Below the pieces are notes generated by a model. It saw only the letters and a program-made list of their open reading frames with translations, did not search any database and was not told where the DNA came from. A stretch of 64,000 bases of DNA from Berberis thunbergii. Taxonomy: Eukaryota > Streptophyta > Magnoliopsida > Ranunculales > Berberidaceae. Location: positions 496,001 to 560,000 of the forward strand of contig QNQO01000531.1 in assembly GCA_003290165.1 (NCBI GenBank). Reading direction: 5' to 3'. The stretch's first letter is position 1, and every line of letters begins with the position of its first letter. The position numbers were made by a program, and so were the translations under genes. Of this stretch, positions 22,080 through 32,358 are shown in pieces.

Positions 22080-23580
22080 AGAGAAAAGAAAAACTTAATT
22101 TTAGGAGCATTTGCCTATTCTCTTTCCATTGAAACACAATAAGAATGATTTAGCAGGAGTATGAGAGTAAAGTAGAGGCCTAGATGAAATATAACCGCTA
22201 AAAGCTAAACCAAAAGGCTTCAAACAGAATATACCAAACACGTATTTCAAATTGCTCTAGTTAACATATAGAGCCACATATATCTAAGACTGCTATGCTC
22301 GAGAAAAATAACAAACCCAAATGATTCTTTTTGTTTAACTATGAGATATTTTAATCTCTGATCCAATTTTGAGTTCCAAATCCTATTTTTAGCTAAGTAT
22401 ATGCAAAATCAAATTAAAAATTAACTTCTTGATAAATATTTATGTTGATGCCAAAGCTATTGACACATTGGGATACATACTTCCATTGTTGCCAAAGTTA
22501 TTTGCCTAGACATGATAAGATAATGGGAAACACGTGTACTAGAAGAATGAAAAATCGAGAAAAAAGTCATCTTCATCTAGAAGAATGATTTAAAATTGCT
22601 ATCTAATGAATGATATCTAAAAGAAAAGAGAAGGAAACAGTCAAACAAATAAGCTTTAAAAGGAACATGAAGCAATTGCTATCTTAGATAGTCATCTAAG
22701 ATTCTAAGTCTGCTGCAAATGCAATAAAATAAATAGGCTGGACGAAGCAGAAATATGCCAAAATAACCCCTAAAAGTACAAACATGAGGATGAGAGCTGA
22801 CTTGTTTTGAGTAACCCGATAATCCTATTAGTTGTGAATCACGCACAGCTCTGTAGAAATCAGGGGGAACTATGGTTTCTGTATAAAAGAGTAGTAATAT
22901 TAGATGATGCCGATTACTTGATCCTATCTGCTAGCATTGAACAACCAAACTTTATTGAACATAAAACCATAGCAAATAAAAAATATGGTTTAGACTTGGG
23001 GAAGGAAGAACAACATGCTTATGCATCTGTTCAATGGTTAGTCTGAAATAGTTTATTCTAAGAAATGAACATATTTTTTCTATCTTCTTGAGCGTATTTT
23101 TTCTATTAGAAGGTTTCCTCGAAAATGCTCACCGACAATATATTGTCAATCTCGTTTTGTATCCTCCAATTCAAGCAATCCATTTATACCTATCGGATGG
23201 ATGCAGAACAGAAGCAGCGCGGTTGTGGGAATGGAAGATGTTTCAGGGACGGAGGCAAATCTTGTGAGTTTGGGTACGTGCATCAAACTATACATGTTAA
23301 GATTACTAACACACAATTAATGAAAAGCATATCTACAAAATTCAAACAAATATAAACACCATGTCAAAAAAAACACAAAATTTAAACCCTAAATCAAATG
23401 GGTATATTGAATTCCAACTCACCATAGCTTGAAAACAAGTTGAATGAAAAGTTGGTCTGAACTTTCGTCCCCCAAACGCTTAGATCTGAAATTAGGATAG
23501 CTTTCAAGTCAGATTTCACCAAAACAGAACACCATCATAAAAAATCTCATTAAACAATGAACAAGTTTCAAAATTTCGAC
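22080..23580. other. CACTA interior without recognised content
   Basis: AT-rich sequence between the SEC14-like fragment and the promoter-like right end. I see GT and AG words but no protein similarity. It may be an intron of the inferred element transcript. Confidence 0.4.
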
Positions 23581-23582
23581 TT

Positions 23583-23815
23583 ACCCAGAGTTTGAAAACC
23601 AGAATAAGCCCTAGATCTGACAATTCACAAAACCATCTGTGTCAAATTTTGCCTAAATTATCAAAAACCTACTTTGTTGTTCAGAACTACTCGACTGTTC
23701 GGTCACTTGAGATCTCGTATGATAGAAGAGTTTTCGAGAAGAGAGAGAGAAAGACGAACCTTATTCGCTGACAGTGAGAGAGAGACCTCTGCAGAGTTTG
23801 AAGCATATAAATTTT
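23583..23815 (-). promoter_or_regulatory. Promoter-like right end of the CACTA element with 5' UTR exon
   Basis: On the minus strand ATTTATATGC at about 23806-23815 could be a TATA box. It is followed by a CT-rich leader (GAGGTCTCTCTCTCACTGTC) and a strong donor CTCTGG/GTAAGTC at about 23586. A second donor-like AAGCTATG/GTGAGT lies near 23424. This is the classic position of a CACTA promoter and would transcribe every captured fragment in sense orientation. Confidence 0.5.
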
Positions 23816-23884
23816 TCGCCAAATTTAAAGCGCGAAAATTTTGGAGCCAGAGCGCGAAACTCTCTCCACACATACGCACATGCA

Positions 23885-24170
23885 AAACACATGTGTTTAG
23901 CCACGGTTTTAAACCGTTGGCAGTTCAAAACACGTTTGTGCCCACGGTTTTAGCCCGTTGGCCATTATAGCCACGATTTTTAGCCATGGAAAATGAACCC
24001 ACGATTTTAAACCGTGGCCATGGGGTGGTGATTATTGCAACGGTTTTAAGCCGTTGGCAGTTCAAAACACGTTTGTGCCCACGGTTTTAGCCCGTTGGCC
24101 ATTATAGCCACGATTATTAGCCGTGGTAAATGAACCCACGACTAAGAACCGTGGGCATCTACGTGTAGCT
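23885..24170. repeat. CACTA subterminal repeats, right end, with internal 138-bp duplication
   Basis: Many copies of CCACGGTTTTAAACCGTTGG-like words in both orientations. A block containing CAGTTCAAAACACGTTTGTG is present twice (about 23920 and 24058), so the array grew by tandem duplication. Confidence 0.8.
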
Positions 24171-24192
24171 AAAACGAACTTTTGGTGTAGTG

Positions 24193-25305
24193 GCTCCAAC
24201 AATAGAGTGCTCTCCAAACTTTGTAGGTGGTTGGTTAACAGGGAATGGATATAACAATTCCCAAATACTGCAGCTCACTTTGGTGAAGTCGGGGACTCTA
24301 ATCATAGCCTTTGTTGCATGCAGTGGTTTGAAGGAGTCCAAAGGGGTCCTTCCCCTTTCAGATTCTTTAGTACATGGACTAATAACCCTGAATTTATGAA
24401 CCTTTTCAAGGATACATGGGCTCCTAAAATTTTAGGAAGTCCTATGTATGTTCTCCAGCAAAAGTTAATGCAGCTAAAGATGATTCTTAAAGAGTGGAAC
24501 AAGTTTAAATTTGCAAATCTTAACTCTCAAGTAAAACAACGAAAGGAAGAATTGTGTGCAGCTCAAAATGAAATTCAGAGTTCTCCGCTGGATTATGTGT
24601 TTGCAAACAAAGAAAAAAGTGTTGACAGAGGCTTATAGTAATGCTGTTAGGAATCAAGAGAACATGGCCAAGGAGAAGAGTAGGTATTTGTGGCTTGAAG
24701 TTAGAGACAAGAACTTGCCCTACTTCCACAAAATCAATAAGGAAAAATCGTAGCAAAATCCTTGATTATTTCAATTAAGAAGAGAGATGGGCAGAAGGTA
24801 AAGAATATAATAGAAACTCAAGAAGAATTTTTAGATTGCGTTCAAGGCTGACTAGGAGCTGATCCAACTACTACTCTGCATTAGAATATCATCAATAACA
24901 TTGAGTTTTACAAAACTTTTTCCCCTTGAAGAAGCTGAGTTATTAACCAAAGAGGTGATTAAAGAAGAGATAAAAGAAGTTATTTTTAGAATAGGGGAAC
25001 ACGAAGCTCCTGGGCCCGATGGGTTCACTGTGTTTTTCTTCAAGAAGTATTGGAACATAGTTGAAAAGGAAATGTTGTAGGTTGTTTGTAGTTTTTTCAA
25101 GAAAAATACTCTCATGAGAAGTGTAAACAATGCCTTTCTTTGCCTTGCTCCGAAAAAGAAAATCCAGATATGGTAATTGGTTATAGACCTATTGCTTGTT
25201 GCAATGTGATATACAAATGCATCTCTGAGATCCTAGCCACTAGAATGAAAGAAGTTATGAAGAAGATAATTAGCGAAAATCAAGCTGTTTTTGTGACTAT
25301 AAAAG
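24193..25305 (+). pseudogene. LINE ORF2, endonuclease C-terminus and start of reverse transcriptase
   Basis: The frame resumes after the CACTA TSD with SNNRVLSK. It continues with QWFEGVQRGPSPFRFFSTWT, PEFMNLFKDTWAPKILGSPM and a coiled linker. RT begins around 24900 (APGPDGFTVFFFKKYWN), with VIGYRPIACCNVIYKCISEI and KIISENQAVFV just before the Tat-like insertion. Stops at about 24637, 24750 and 25080 break it. These parts nick target DNA and start reverse transcription. Confidence 0.85.
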
Positions 25306-25863
25306 TGGTGCGTCTAAAAATCGTCCTCCTATGAGTTTGACCAGCAAAACAATTGCTAGACTACCAATGACCACTTTTTTGGTGGCCAAATACACTTCGA
25401 TGCTTAAGTCAGTAACTCTGTTGGAAGAAGAATGTAAATCTGGACAAAACTCAGTTAAAGTTGCATACCTTTGTTGAATGTTCCCTTTACCTTTTATAAT
25501 GGTCGTGATTAACTCTCTATGTGACTTAAGCATGTGAGGCACAACGGAAGGAGATGTTTTTTGTAACAGTCTCCTCCTTTATGGAAATGTATTCTGGGAG
25601 GCATAACTCACTCCATGTCTCTTTTCGGTGCAACACTCCTCTTCTTTATGAAAGAATTTGTGTCGGGCCTAGATTCATGCTCCGATTCTTTTGGGCCTGA
25701 ATTTAGGTCATGTTTGTTTTTCTCATTGGTGGGGCCTATGCAATTGGCTTTATTCTTCCTGGGCTTTATGAGCTAGCCTAATAGATTGAGTGTTGTATTC
25801 TCGTGATGGATCTTTATGCCACGTGTACGACAATGATGATTGGTCTATTTTGATGTATTATTA
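25306..25863 (-). repeat. 3' LTR of the Tat-like element
   Basis: Plus-strand ends TGGTGCGTCT and TGTATTATTA. It aligns over its length with 31790-32358. On the minus strand it begins with TAATAATACA, where TGATGATACA is expected. Confidence 0.85.
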
Positions 25864-25880
25864 GCTACTCCCCCCTTAAT
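25864..25880 (-). promoter_or_regulatory. Polypurine tract of the Tat-like element
   Basis: The minus strand reads AATTAAGGGGGGAGTAGC, directly abutting the left LTR. This confirms that the element is oriented right to left. Confidence 0.75.
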
Positions 25881-25999
25881 TAGTGGGTATGGTCACGTAT
25901 CCACTAACCGCGTGATGGTTTATATTTCGATTGCGCTATTGCACTGAACTTAATGTTTAATAACTTTCGGTTGGTTGATCGTCTCGGTTACTTTGTTTT

Positions 26000-28060
26000 C
26001 ACGCACATTTCTGGGAGTTTTGGTGCGCCATTATGTCCTGTATGTCGCTCCGTGAGCCATCTCTTCGTTTCCTAGTGTCTATTCCAGCTATGCTTTGCCC
26101 CACGACCTTGAAATTGTTTTTCCTCGTGAAAACGATAGTCATTGTTGCCTAAGGAAGGGATATATTGCAGTTTATCCTCGCATGTTCTATGCCAGTCTCT
26201 GGTTCCCAGTTCTCAGTTCTGGAGCCATTCTGGTCGTATCTAGACTTCCTGGGTATTCCTCCTGCTCAGATGAGCCCGAATGGTTGGAAGGTTATGATTT
26301 CCACGTGTGCTAGGGTCATTTTTTCTGGTATTTCTTTAACCGCTAGAATCTTGCACTCTTTGGTGGGGTTTAGCTTGAAAGCCAACCGTATTTGTTTCCT
26401 GCATTATCCTGCGTGTTTTAGCAATCTCAATGATGACATCAAGGGTTGGTTTTATGCGTTTGTCGGCTTTGGCTACTTCAATTTGTGGGGTTTTAGATAG
26501 TAAGGTCTTTTCAAGTTTCTATTAAGCACTAAAATTTGAAATTGACCGCTGAGGAGCAAGTTATTAGTAAGCGCTTCTTGGAGTTTCGACAGTTCTGTTG
26601 GACACCTATCTTACTGATGATATGGTAAAACACAATGGTTTATACATCATGAGTGAGACTGAACGAGCTTTGTTAACTGAGAGGCAAGCGCGGAGATCGT
26701 TGCCTGTGTTGTTGCTGATGAAGGTGATGACGTTGTCGTTGATCAGGAAGTGAGCTCGGGTGTTACGGATCTCAATGCTCATGTTCGTAGTACTACCTAT
26801 CTTTCTTCTAGAAAGAGATAAGTATCGAGGTCTGTTAGTCCGTCGAAGTGGTTGTTGTTGCCTTCCGACTGTGTTTCGAAGAAGAAATGACTTATTGATT
26901 ATGTGCGCGTCACTCATCTCTTTATTTGGATTCTATCGATAGATTTCCTTCGAGGGAAGACCACTGCTCTCTGCAGGAGGCGGAAGAGATAAAGTTGGCT
27001 TTGGAGAGGAGAGAGAGGATACCATTCGTCTGCTGGACGACAGGGAAAAGAAGTTTATCTCTGCTTATTGGTGGTGGCAGTTCCTCCATATTACCAGATC
27101 CTTGCTTTCTTCATTCACGGGTCAGTTCGAAGGAACCTACTCCTGAAGAGATTTGAGTCAAATCGGATAGGAAATTCTGTTGGTTTTCTCGTCTTGGCAT
27201 GCAAGATGGAGCACGTAAGATGATTAATGAATGGCACAGACGGTCGATGGAGAGGCCTTCGATGTTTGTGCTGAACCCAAACCTTCATCTTGAGGATGGT
27301 GTCAGGCATATAATGAACGTGATGACCGATTTTGCCTATGCAAGAGTGATGGGTTTGAGTCATCAGGTTAATCACATTCTTATGGTTTCTTTGGAGAGGA
27401 AGCTCTCCATATTGCTACTAGTATTCTTCAATGTTCTTTACCAGTATGATGCATTAAAACCACGATGCTCTGAGTGGACCAAAGCGGTTGAGGTTGCCTA
27501 GGCGTCGTTGGCCGAGATGGAGGGTGAGCGGAATCAATATGTGGTCACGTTTGAGTCCTTGAGAGCTGACCTAGAAGGCTTCCACACACGTTTGCATGAT
27601 GTGGAAATAGAGTTTTCTGCTAAGAAGAAGCTTCATGATGAGGCCGAGCGTGCCATGATAGAGCACTCTAACAATCACGACATCGCTGAAAAATGGAGCA
27701 ATTATTGGCTTCGCTTGACGAGGTCAAGGCCGATTCCTCTGCGATGCTCACTACTATTGAGGGCCAATTCATTGCGGTAAGAAGTGAGCTTGCTTCTGTC
27801 AAGGATAGACTCCGTGTTATGGAGGTGGCAGATTGGCAACACGTTGTTTATGGTCAGACTGAGCTTCTGGATTATATTGAGGGTCTCGGTGTCGACTTGT
27901 CTCAATATCGTCATCTTCTCTATTAAACCTTTGAGGATGACGAAGGTGTCGAAGATCCTCCGAGCGATCCAATGGCTAAAGAGCAGCCTCCTCCTCTTGA
28001 AGAAAGGGTTCCTGTCGACGATCCAGCCCCTGTCGATTGTATTGTTGAGGATGTTATAGA
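26000..28060 (+). pseudogene. Antisense ORF region with PF04195-like domain and coiled coil
   Basis: Coding potential runs opposite to gag. Around 26150-26330, two frames give GYIAVYPRMFYAS and FLGIPPAQMSPNGWKVMIS. The latter fits the 'putative gypsy-type transposon' domain (PF04195) seen beside plant gypsy elements. A Glu/Lys-rich coiled-coil stretch follows at 27490-27930 (MAEMEGERNQYVVTFESL, LASVKDRLRVMEVAD), then an acidic Pro-rich tail (EDPPSDPMAKEQPPPLEERV) to about 28060. Frameshifts and stops at about 26500, 27500 and 27925 break it. The family has no known biochemical function. Confidence 0.65.
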
Positions 28061-28309
28061 TCTTTTCCCTTTAGTCTTTTATTGCTAACTTCGAATGTAT
28101 TTGAATAGATTTTGAATGAATGACAAAAATTGGTTCATTTATTTTTCTGTGTCGATTTTGTTCGTTTGTCGTTATCGTGACAACTTGTGCTTGAGCTTTG
28201 AAGTTTCAAATATATCTGTAGCAATCGTTTGGTAATTCGAATTTTCACATTTCTTGATCTTGTGTTTTTCGTCTCTGAATTTTTGAGGAAAACTGTTTTG
28301 TTTGCTCGT

Positions 28310-29310
28310 CTTCTACTTTGTTGAATCATCCGCTCGATCTTTATTTTGCTAACTCGACGTTTCAGCAGACATGAAATTGTTTACTTAATTGACTCGTTCG
28401 TTCAATCTTTTACTTCGTTAACTCGACATCTCAGTCGATTCAAAGTTTTTGCATCTAGTTGAATCGTTGACTCAACTTTTACTTCGTTGACTCAACATCT
28501 TGGTCGATTCGAAGTTCCTGTGTTTAATTGACTTGTTCATTCAACTTTCGCTTCATTGACTCGACGTCTTGGTCGAATCAAATTTTTTGTGTTTAGTCGA
28601 CTCATTCATTCAACTTTTTCTTCGTTGACTAGACTTATTGGTCGATTCAAAGTTTTTGTGTTAAGTCGACTCATTCGTTCAACTTTTAATTCGTTGACTC
28701 AACATCTGGGTCGACCCGAAGTCATTTTACTTAGTTGGCTCGTTCGTCCAACTTTTACTTCGTTGGTGCAACACTCTAGTCAATCCGAAGTCATTTTACT
28801 TAAGGTATGTTTGTTTGCATGGAATTCTATGTCATGAGAATTCATGAGGGGACCCCTACACTTTAGGCTAATTTGAGGTATCACTCCACATCCACCAGTT
28901 GATTTTGTGATCAATAGTGGGAATGGAAGTCCCATGAACATTGGACTCACATGCCTTGGGGGGACCAAGGAGTGTGATTCCCATGTTCATGGGACTTCCA
29001 TTCCCACCATTGATCACAAAATCGAATGATGGATGTGGAGTGATACATCAATTTAGTCTAAAATGTAGGTGTACCCTCATGGATTCCCATGGCATCGGAT
29101 TTTATGCAACCAAACACACCCTTAGTTGACTCGTTCATCCAACTTTTACTTCATTGGTGCGACACTCTAGTCGACCCACATTCATTTTACTTTGTTGACT
29201 CGTTCGTCCAACTTTTACTTCATTAACTCGACATCTTGGTCGATTCGAAGTTTCTGTGTTTAGTTGACTCGGGTGTCTGACTTTTACTTCTTTGGTTGAT
29301 AAGACCAGAA
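28310..29310. repeat. 69-bp minisatellite array in the Tat-like element
   Basis: Anchor word GTCGATTCGAAG or variants recurs at 28435, 28504, 28573, 28642, 28711, 28780, 29171 and 29240. Spacing is exactly 69 bases once the 322-bp MITE plus TSD is removed. Edge units are degenerate. Since 69 is 23 codons, frames stay open through several units on the plus strand. Confidence 0.85.
28803..29121. mobile_element. Foldback MITE, Tourist/PIF-Harbinger-like
   Basis: A 319-bp insertion flanked by TTA (28800-28802, 29122-29124). Its ends AGGTATGTTTGTTTGCA and TGCAACCAAACACACCC are imperfect inverted repeats. Most of the interior is also palindromic, with arms containing GGGAATGGAAGTCCCATGAA and its complement around a short centre at about 28960. 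No coding capacity. Confidence 0.82.
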
Positions 29311-29870
29311 GTTTATTGTGAATACTCGACTCGCGTCTTGATTCCTTTTGGGCTTTTTACGCCGATTGTTTCATATAGCTTTGCTACAAAGCTGTTCGCC
29401 TTTGTGGGATGTCAATTTCGAAAATGAAACTTTATTGATTTTATGATCACTTCTAGCGGTCATTGTTCTGGAGTGGCTCCATTACACTGTGGAGCATTTC
29501 TTCTCTTATTCTTGCATCACTAATATTTATCCTTACATTGGTGTCTCATGCCTCTGTCGTTCCTTTTAATTTATGACCTTCTTTGCTTGGACTGTTATTG
29601 CTCCCCATTTGGCATTGCTTGTTAGGGCCTAATAGAGTTTGTCTTTGTCGTTGTCGATTCCCTTTTAAGCAATTTTGGGTGAACTTTCCTGTGGTGTTAG
29701 AGTTTTCGAGTTGGTTTGTGTAGCCGTAATCATAGCGTTGACCTTTAGACTTTGATATAGGTTTGTTCGGGTGGGAGGTATTTTTTTCCCGGGGCGGATG
29801 CAGTGTGGAACATATATCAATTCCCTTGAACGTTTTTTTGATCTCGTGGCTGCAACGTCCGCCTTTTCTT
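29311..29870. other. Tat-like element segment between minisatellite and gag
   Basis: No domain recognised. It follows the gag C-terminus in element orientation, where a protease would be expected, but I see no active-site motif. Confidence 0.4.
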
Positions 29871-31290
29871 TACCTTTGAATTGTTTGTTTGGTATGACGA
29901 TAAACTCATCCAGTCATCCTTTTTGGATCCAATGCTCGATTTTTTCTTTTAACTTGTAGTAGTCCTCGGTATCATGTCCGTGATCCTTGTGAAAAGAACA
30001 GTACCTGCTCTTGTCTCATCCTTCTAGGTCTCCTTTCATCCTGGTTGGCTAGTTGACATTCTCCTAGTTCAATATGTGTTTTAAGATGTCGATTCGGCTT
30101 GTTTTTAGGGTTGTGTACGGTTTGTACTCTTTCCTCATTACGCTGGTTATTTGCTCGTGACTGGGCCGTCCTGATTGCGATTTCCTAGATTCCCTCTGGT
30201 TGGACTCAGTACGTCAATCACTCCGATGTTTCTTTGAATGACTATTGTCCTCCCGTGGTCCGTCATCTTTCATTTCTCGTTTCCTCGAATGGTTCTCCTT
30301 TTCTTGTTCATTCATTCTCCTTGCAACTTTCATTTCTTCAAGGAAGATATGTTTATGTGTTATTTTTAGCAGGATCGTCATGCCTTTTGAAGGTTCCAAG
30401 TTAAGGGCATCAAAGAAGGGGCCTCTCTTCAGTCCGGTGACGAAAGTTGTAGCAGCTGTGTCGTCGCTGCATCCATCAATCATCGTTAACTCATTGGTGA
30501 AGCGAGTGACATACTCACGTATCGTTTCTTTGGGGTTTTGTCGAATATGCAAGAAGTAGTGGGGTCCTTCCTCATCCGCTGGCTCCCAATGAATCTGGTA
30601 ATAAAAGCGACGGCTAAAGCCTGGAAAAAGTCGATTGACCTCGATGGTAGGTCGTTGCACCAGTTCATTGTTGTGGACGTGAGGCTGGTTGGGAACGTTC
30701 TGCATAGGATCGACTCCATGGTTTCTTTTAGAGCCATCATGTGGTGAATGTGTCTTAGGTGGTCCATTAGGTCGGTGGTACCATCGTACACCTCGCATTT
30801 TGGTGGAGTGAACTTTTTTGGCATTACCTTTGTAACGACCCGATTCGCACAGTACAATATTGTCTGCTCTGGGCCCAACCTGCCCGTATGGCTTTAAAAG
30901 GCATCTACTATGGGGATCCAACCTCGCACATATATAGCACATCCCCCTTCCGCACCCAGGCGATGTGAGACTATCTCCCCCCTTTGTAGCTTGCCAACCC
31001 TCTTGGGCCTGGGCCTATTGAGCTCCAACCCTCACCGTCCCCCTCAAGTCCGCCCACACAAGGGTATCCACAGTCCAACCCCCTTGGGGCCCAACGTCCA
31101 CGTCGGCACACTTTCGGCTGGGTCAATCTCTGATACCATTATCCTAAAGTGGACAATATCTTACTGTGCGGATCGGGTCGTTACAACCTTCTTCATGAGT
31201 GCGTCGAAAAATGGTGGCTTGGCTAACTCGTATAGTATGTTGGGATCCGTGACTCCGATCCCGAACGAGATCTCAGCAATCATTCTGTAG
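29870..31290 (-). pseudogene. gag of the Tat-like element, split by a 355-bp insertion
   Basis: Reading minus, the N-terminal part (DPNILYELAKPPFFDALMKK) is interrupted at 31185/30831 and resumes as VMPKKFTPPKCEVYDGTTD. The gag core follows: MALKETMESILCRTFPTSL, then QNPKETIREYVTRFTNELTM, then FVTGLKRGPFFDALNLEPSK. A frameshift lies near 30600. A zinc-knuckle-like [20 protein letters not shown] lies at about 29950-30005 with one Cys replaced by Tyr. It would form particles for element RNA. It is broken by the insertion, the frameshift and stops. Confidence 0.8.
30831..31185. mobile_element. 355-bp insertion with TG...CA ends and inverted termini
   Basis: Perfect 5-bp TSD ACCTT (30826-30830, 31186-31190). 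The ends TGTAACGACCCGAT and ATCGGGTCGTTACA are inverted over about 35 bases. On the minus strand TGGTATCAGAG, like an initiator-Met tRNA primer site, follows the first 46 bases. This would suit a TRIM-like retroelement, but LTRs should be direct, not inverted. Class uncertain. Its insertion split gag. Confidence 0.72.
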
Positions 31291-31770
31291 CAATACAAAG
31301 TCTTGTTCTGGTGGAGCTCGCTGCTCTTGACGTTTCCATGTTGGTGTTCTGCTAGGGCTTCATTGCTTCCTTGAGTTCGGATAGTGGAATTTTATTGAGG
31401 CGGCGTTGGAGCAAGGTCGGTTGGCTGAACACATTCCTGGGTGATTTTCTCCAGCATTCTTGTCATGTATTTCATCTGGGCCATGAGCAAATCTACCTGA
31501 GGGTCCGTGACAGCGTCACTGATCTATTGGGTTGTCTGGACTATTGCATGCAGCAGATCTGCATTCTCAGATGCTATTGGTCCAATGTTTTGAGCTGCAT
31601 TTTCTCCCTGTGTTGTCAGTGATGCATCGGTGGGAGAGTTGTCATGATAATTACTAGATTAAGGATCTGTAGACTACATTATTTCCTCTGATGGCTTGTC
31701 GATCTTTCGTTAGGCCGTGAGCGAGCTTTGTCACTGTGTTCTGTTTTTAGAAAAAGGAAACTCATCGTTT

Positions 31771-31786
31771 CCCACAGATGGCGCCA
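31771..31786 (-). promoter_or_regulatory. Primer-binding site of the Tat-like element
   Basis: The minus strand reads TGGCGCCATCTGTGGG, three bases after the right LTR. The pattern matches primer sites of Tat-lineage gypsy elements. I do not assign the tRNA with confidence. Confidence 0.65.
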
Positions 31787-31789
31787 AAC

Positions 31790-32358
31790 TGATGCGTCCA
31801 AAAACCGTCCTCCTGTGAGTTTGACCTGCAAAACAATTGTTAGACTGCCAATGACCACATTTTTGGTGGTCGAAGGCACTCCGATGCTTAAGTCAGTAAC
31901 TCTATTGGAAGAATGATGTAAATCTGGACAAAACTCAGTTAAAGTTGCATACCTTTGTCGAATGTTCCCTTTACCTTTTATAATGGTCGTAGTTAACTCT
32001 TTGCATGACTTAAGCATATGAAGCGCAACAGAATGAGATGTTTTTTTTGTAATTGTCTCTTCCTTTATGGAGATGCGTTCGGGGAAGCGTAACTCCCTTC
32101 ATGACTATTTTCAGTGCAACGTTCCTCTTCTTTATGAGAGAACTCATGTCGAGCCTGGATCCGTGCTCCTATTCATTTGGGCCTGGATTTAGGTCCTGTT
32201 TGTTTTCCTCATTGGCAGGCCTCATCCGGGCCAATGCAGTTGACTTTATTTTCCCAAGCTTTATGAGCTGGCTCAATAGATTGGGCGTTGTATTCTCGTG
32301 ATGGATCTTTATGCCAGGTGTACGGTCGTGATGAGCGGTTTGTTTTAATGTATCATCA
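31790..32358 (-). repeat. 5' LTR of the Tat-like element
   Basis: Plus-strand ends TGATGCGTCC and TGTATCATCA. It pairs with 25306-25863. A run of scattered substitutions between the two LTRs shows that the insertion is old. Confidence 0.85.

Larger units (their letters stand above)
14067..24192 (-). mobile_element. Non-autonomous CACTA element packed with host gene fragments
   Basis: A 10,126-bp element with terminal inverted repeats CACTACACCAAAA at both ends and a perfect 3-bp TSD GCT (14064-14066, 24193-24195). Removal restores the LINE endonuclease reading frame (WSNRSSNNRVLSK). Both ends carry arrays of short CCACGGTTTTAAACCGTGG-type subterminal repeats, a CACTA hallmark where the family transposase binds. 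I find no TnpA/TnpD-like transposase. The interior contains spliced-gene fragments from at least nine host loci, all in minus orientation. I set the strand from these fragments and from the promoter-like right end. Confidence 0.92.
25306..32358 (-). mobile_element. Tat-like Ty3/gypsy element lacking pol (TR-GAG/LARD type)
   Basis: A 7,053-bp element with 558/569-bp LTRs and TSD AAAAG (25301-25305) against AGAAG (32359-32363). Removing it restores the LINE codons FVTIRSILDN. On the minus strand the order is LTR, primer site, gag, minisatellite, a region coding on the opposite strand, polypurine tract, LTR. No protease, RT or integrase is visible, so it depended on a partner. An antisense ORF upstream of the 3' LTR is known for some Tat-lineage elements. 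Confidence 0.88.

Noticed and set aside
28310..29310. CRISPR-like array
   Set aside because: Regular spacing but no unique spacers between fixed repeats. The whole 69-base unit repeats, and the setting is a plant retroelement.
30831..31185. Interpretation as a true host promoter or SINE
   Set aside because: A perfect 5-bp duplication and TG...CA ends show insertion by an integrase-like mechanism. No A tail or polymerase III boxes were seen.
30910..31290. 126-residue plus-strand frame
   Set aside because: It lies across the TG...CA insertion and antisense to gag. Composition only, no motif.
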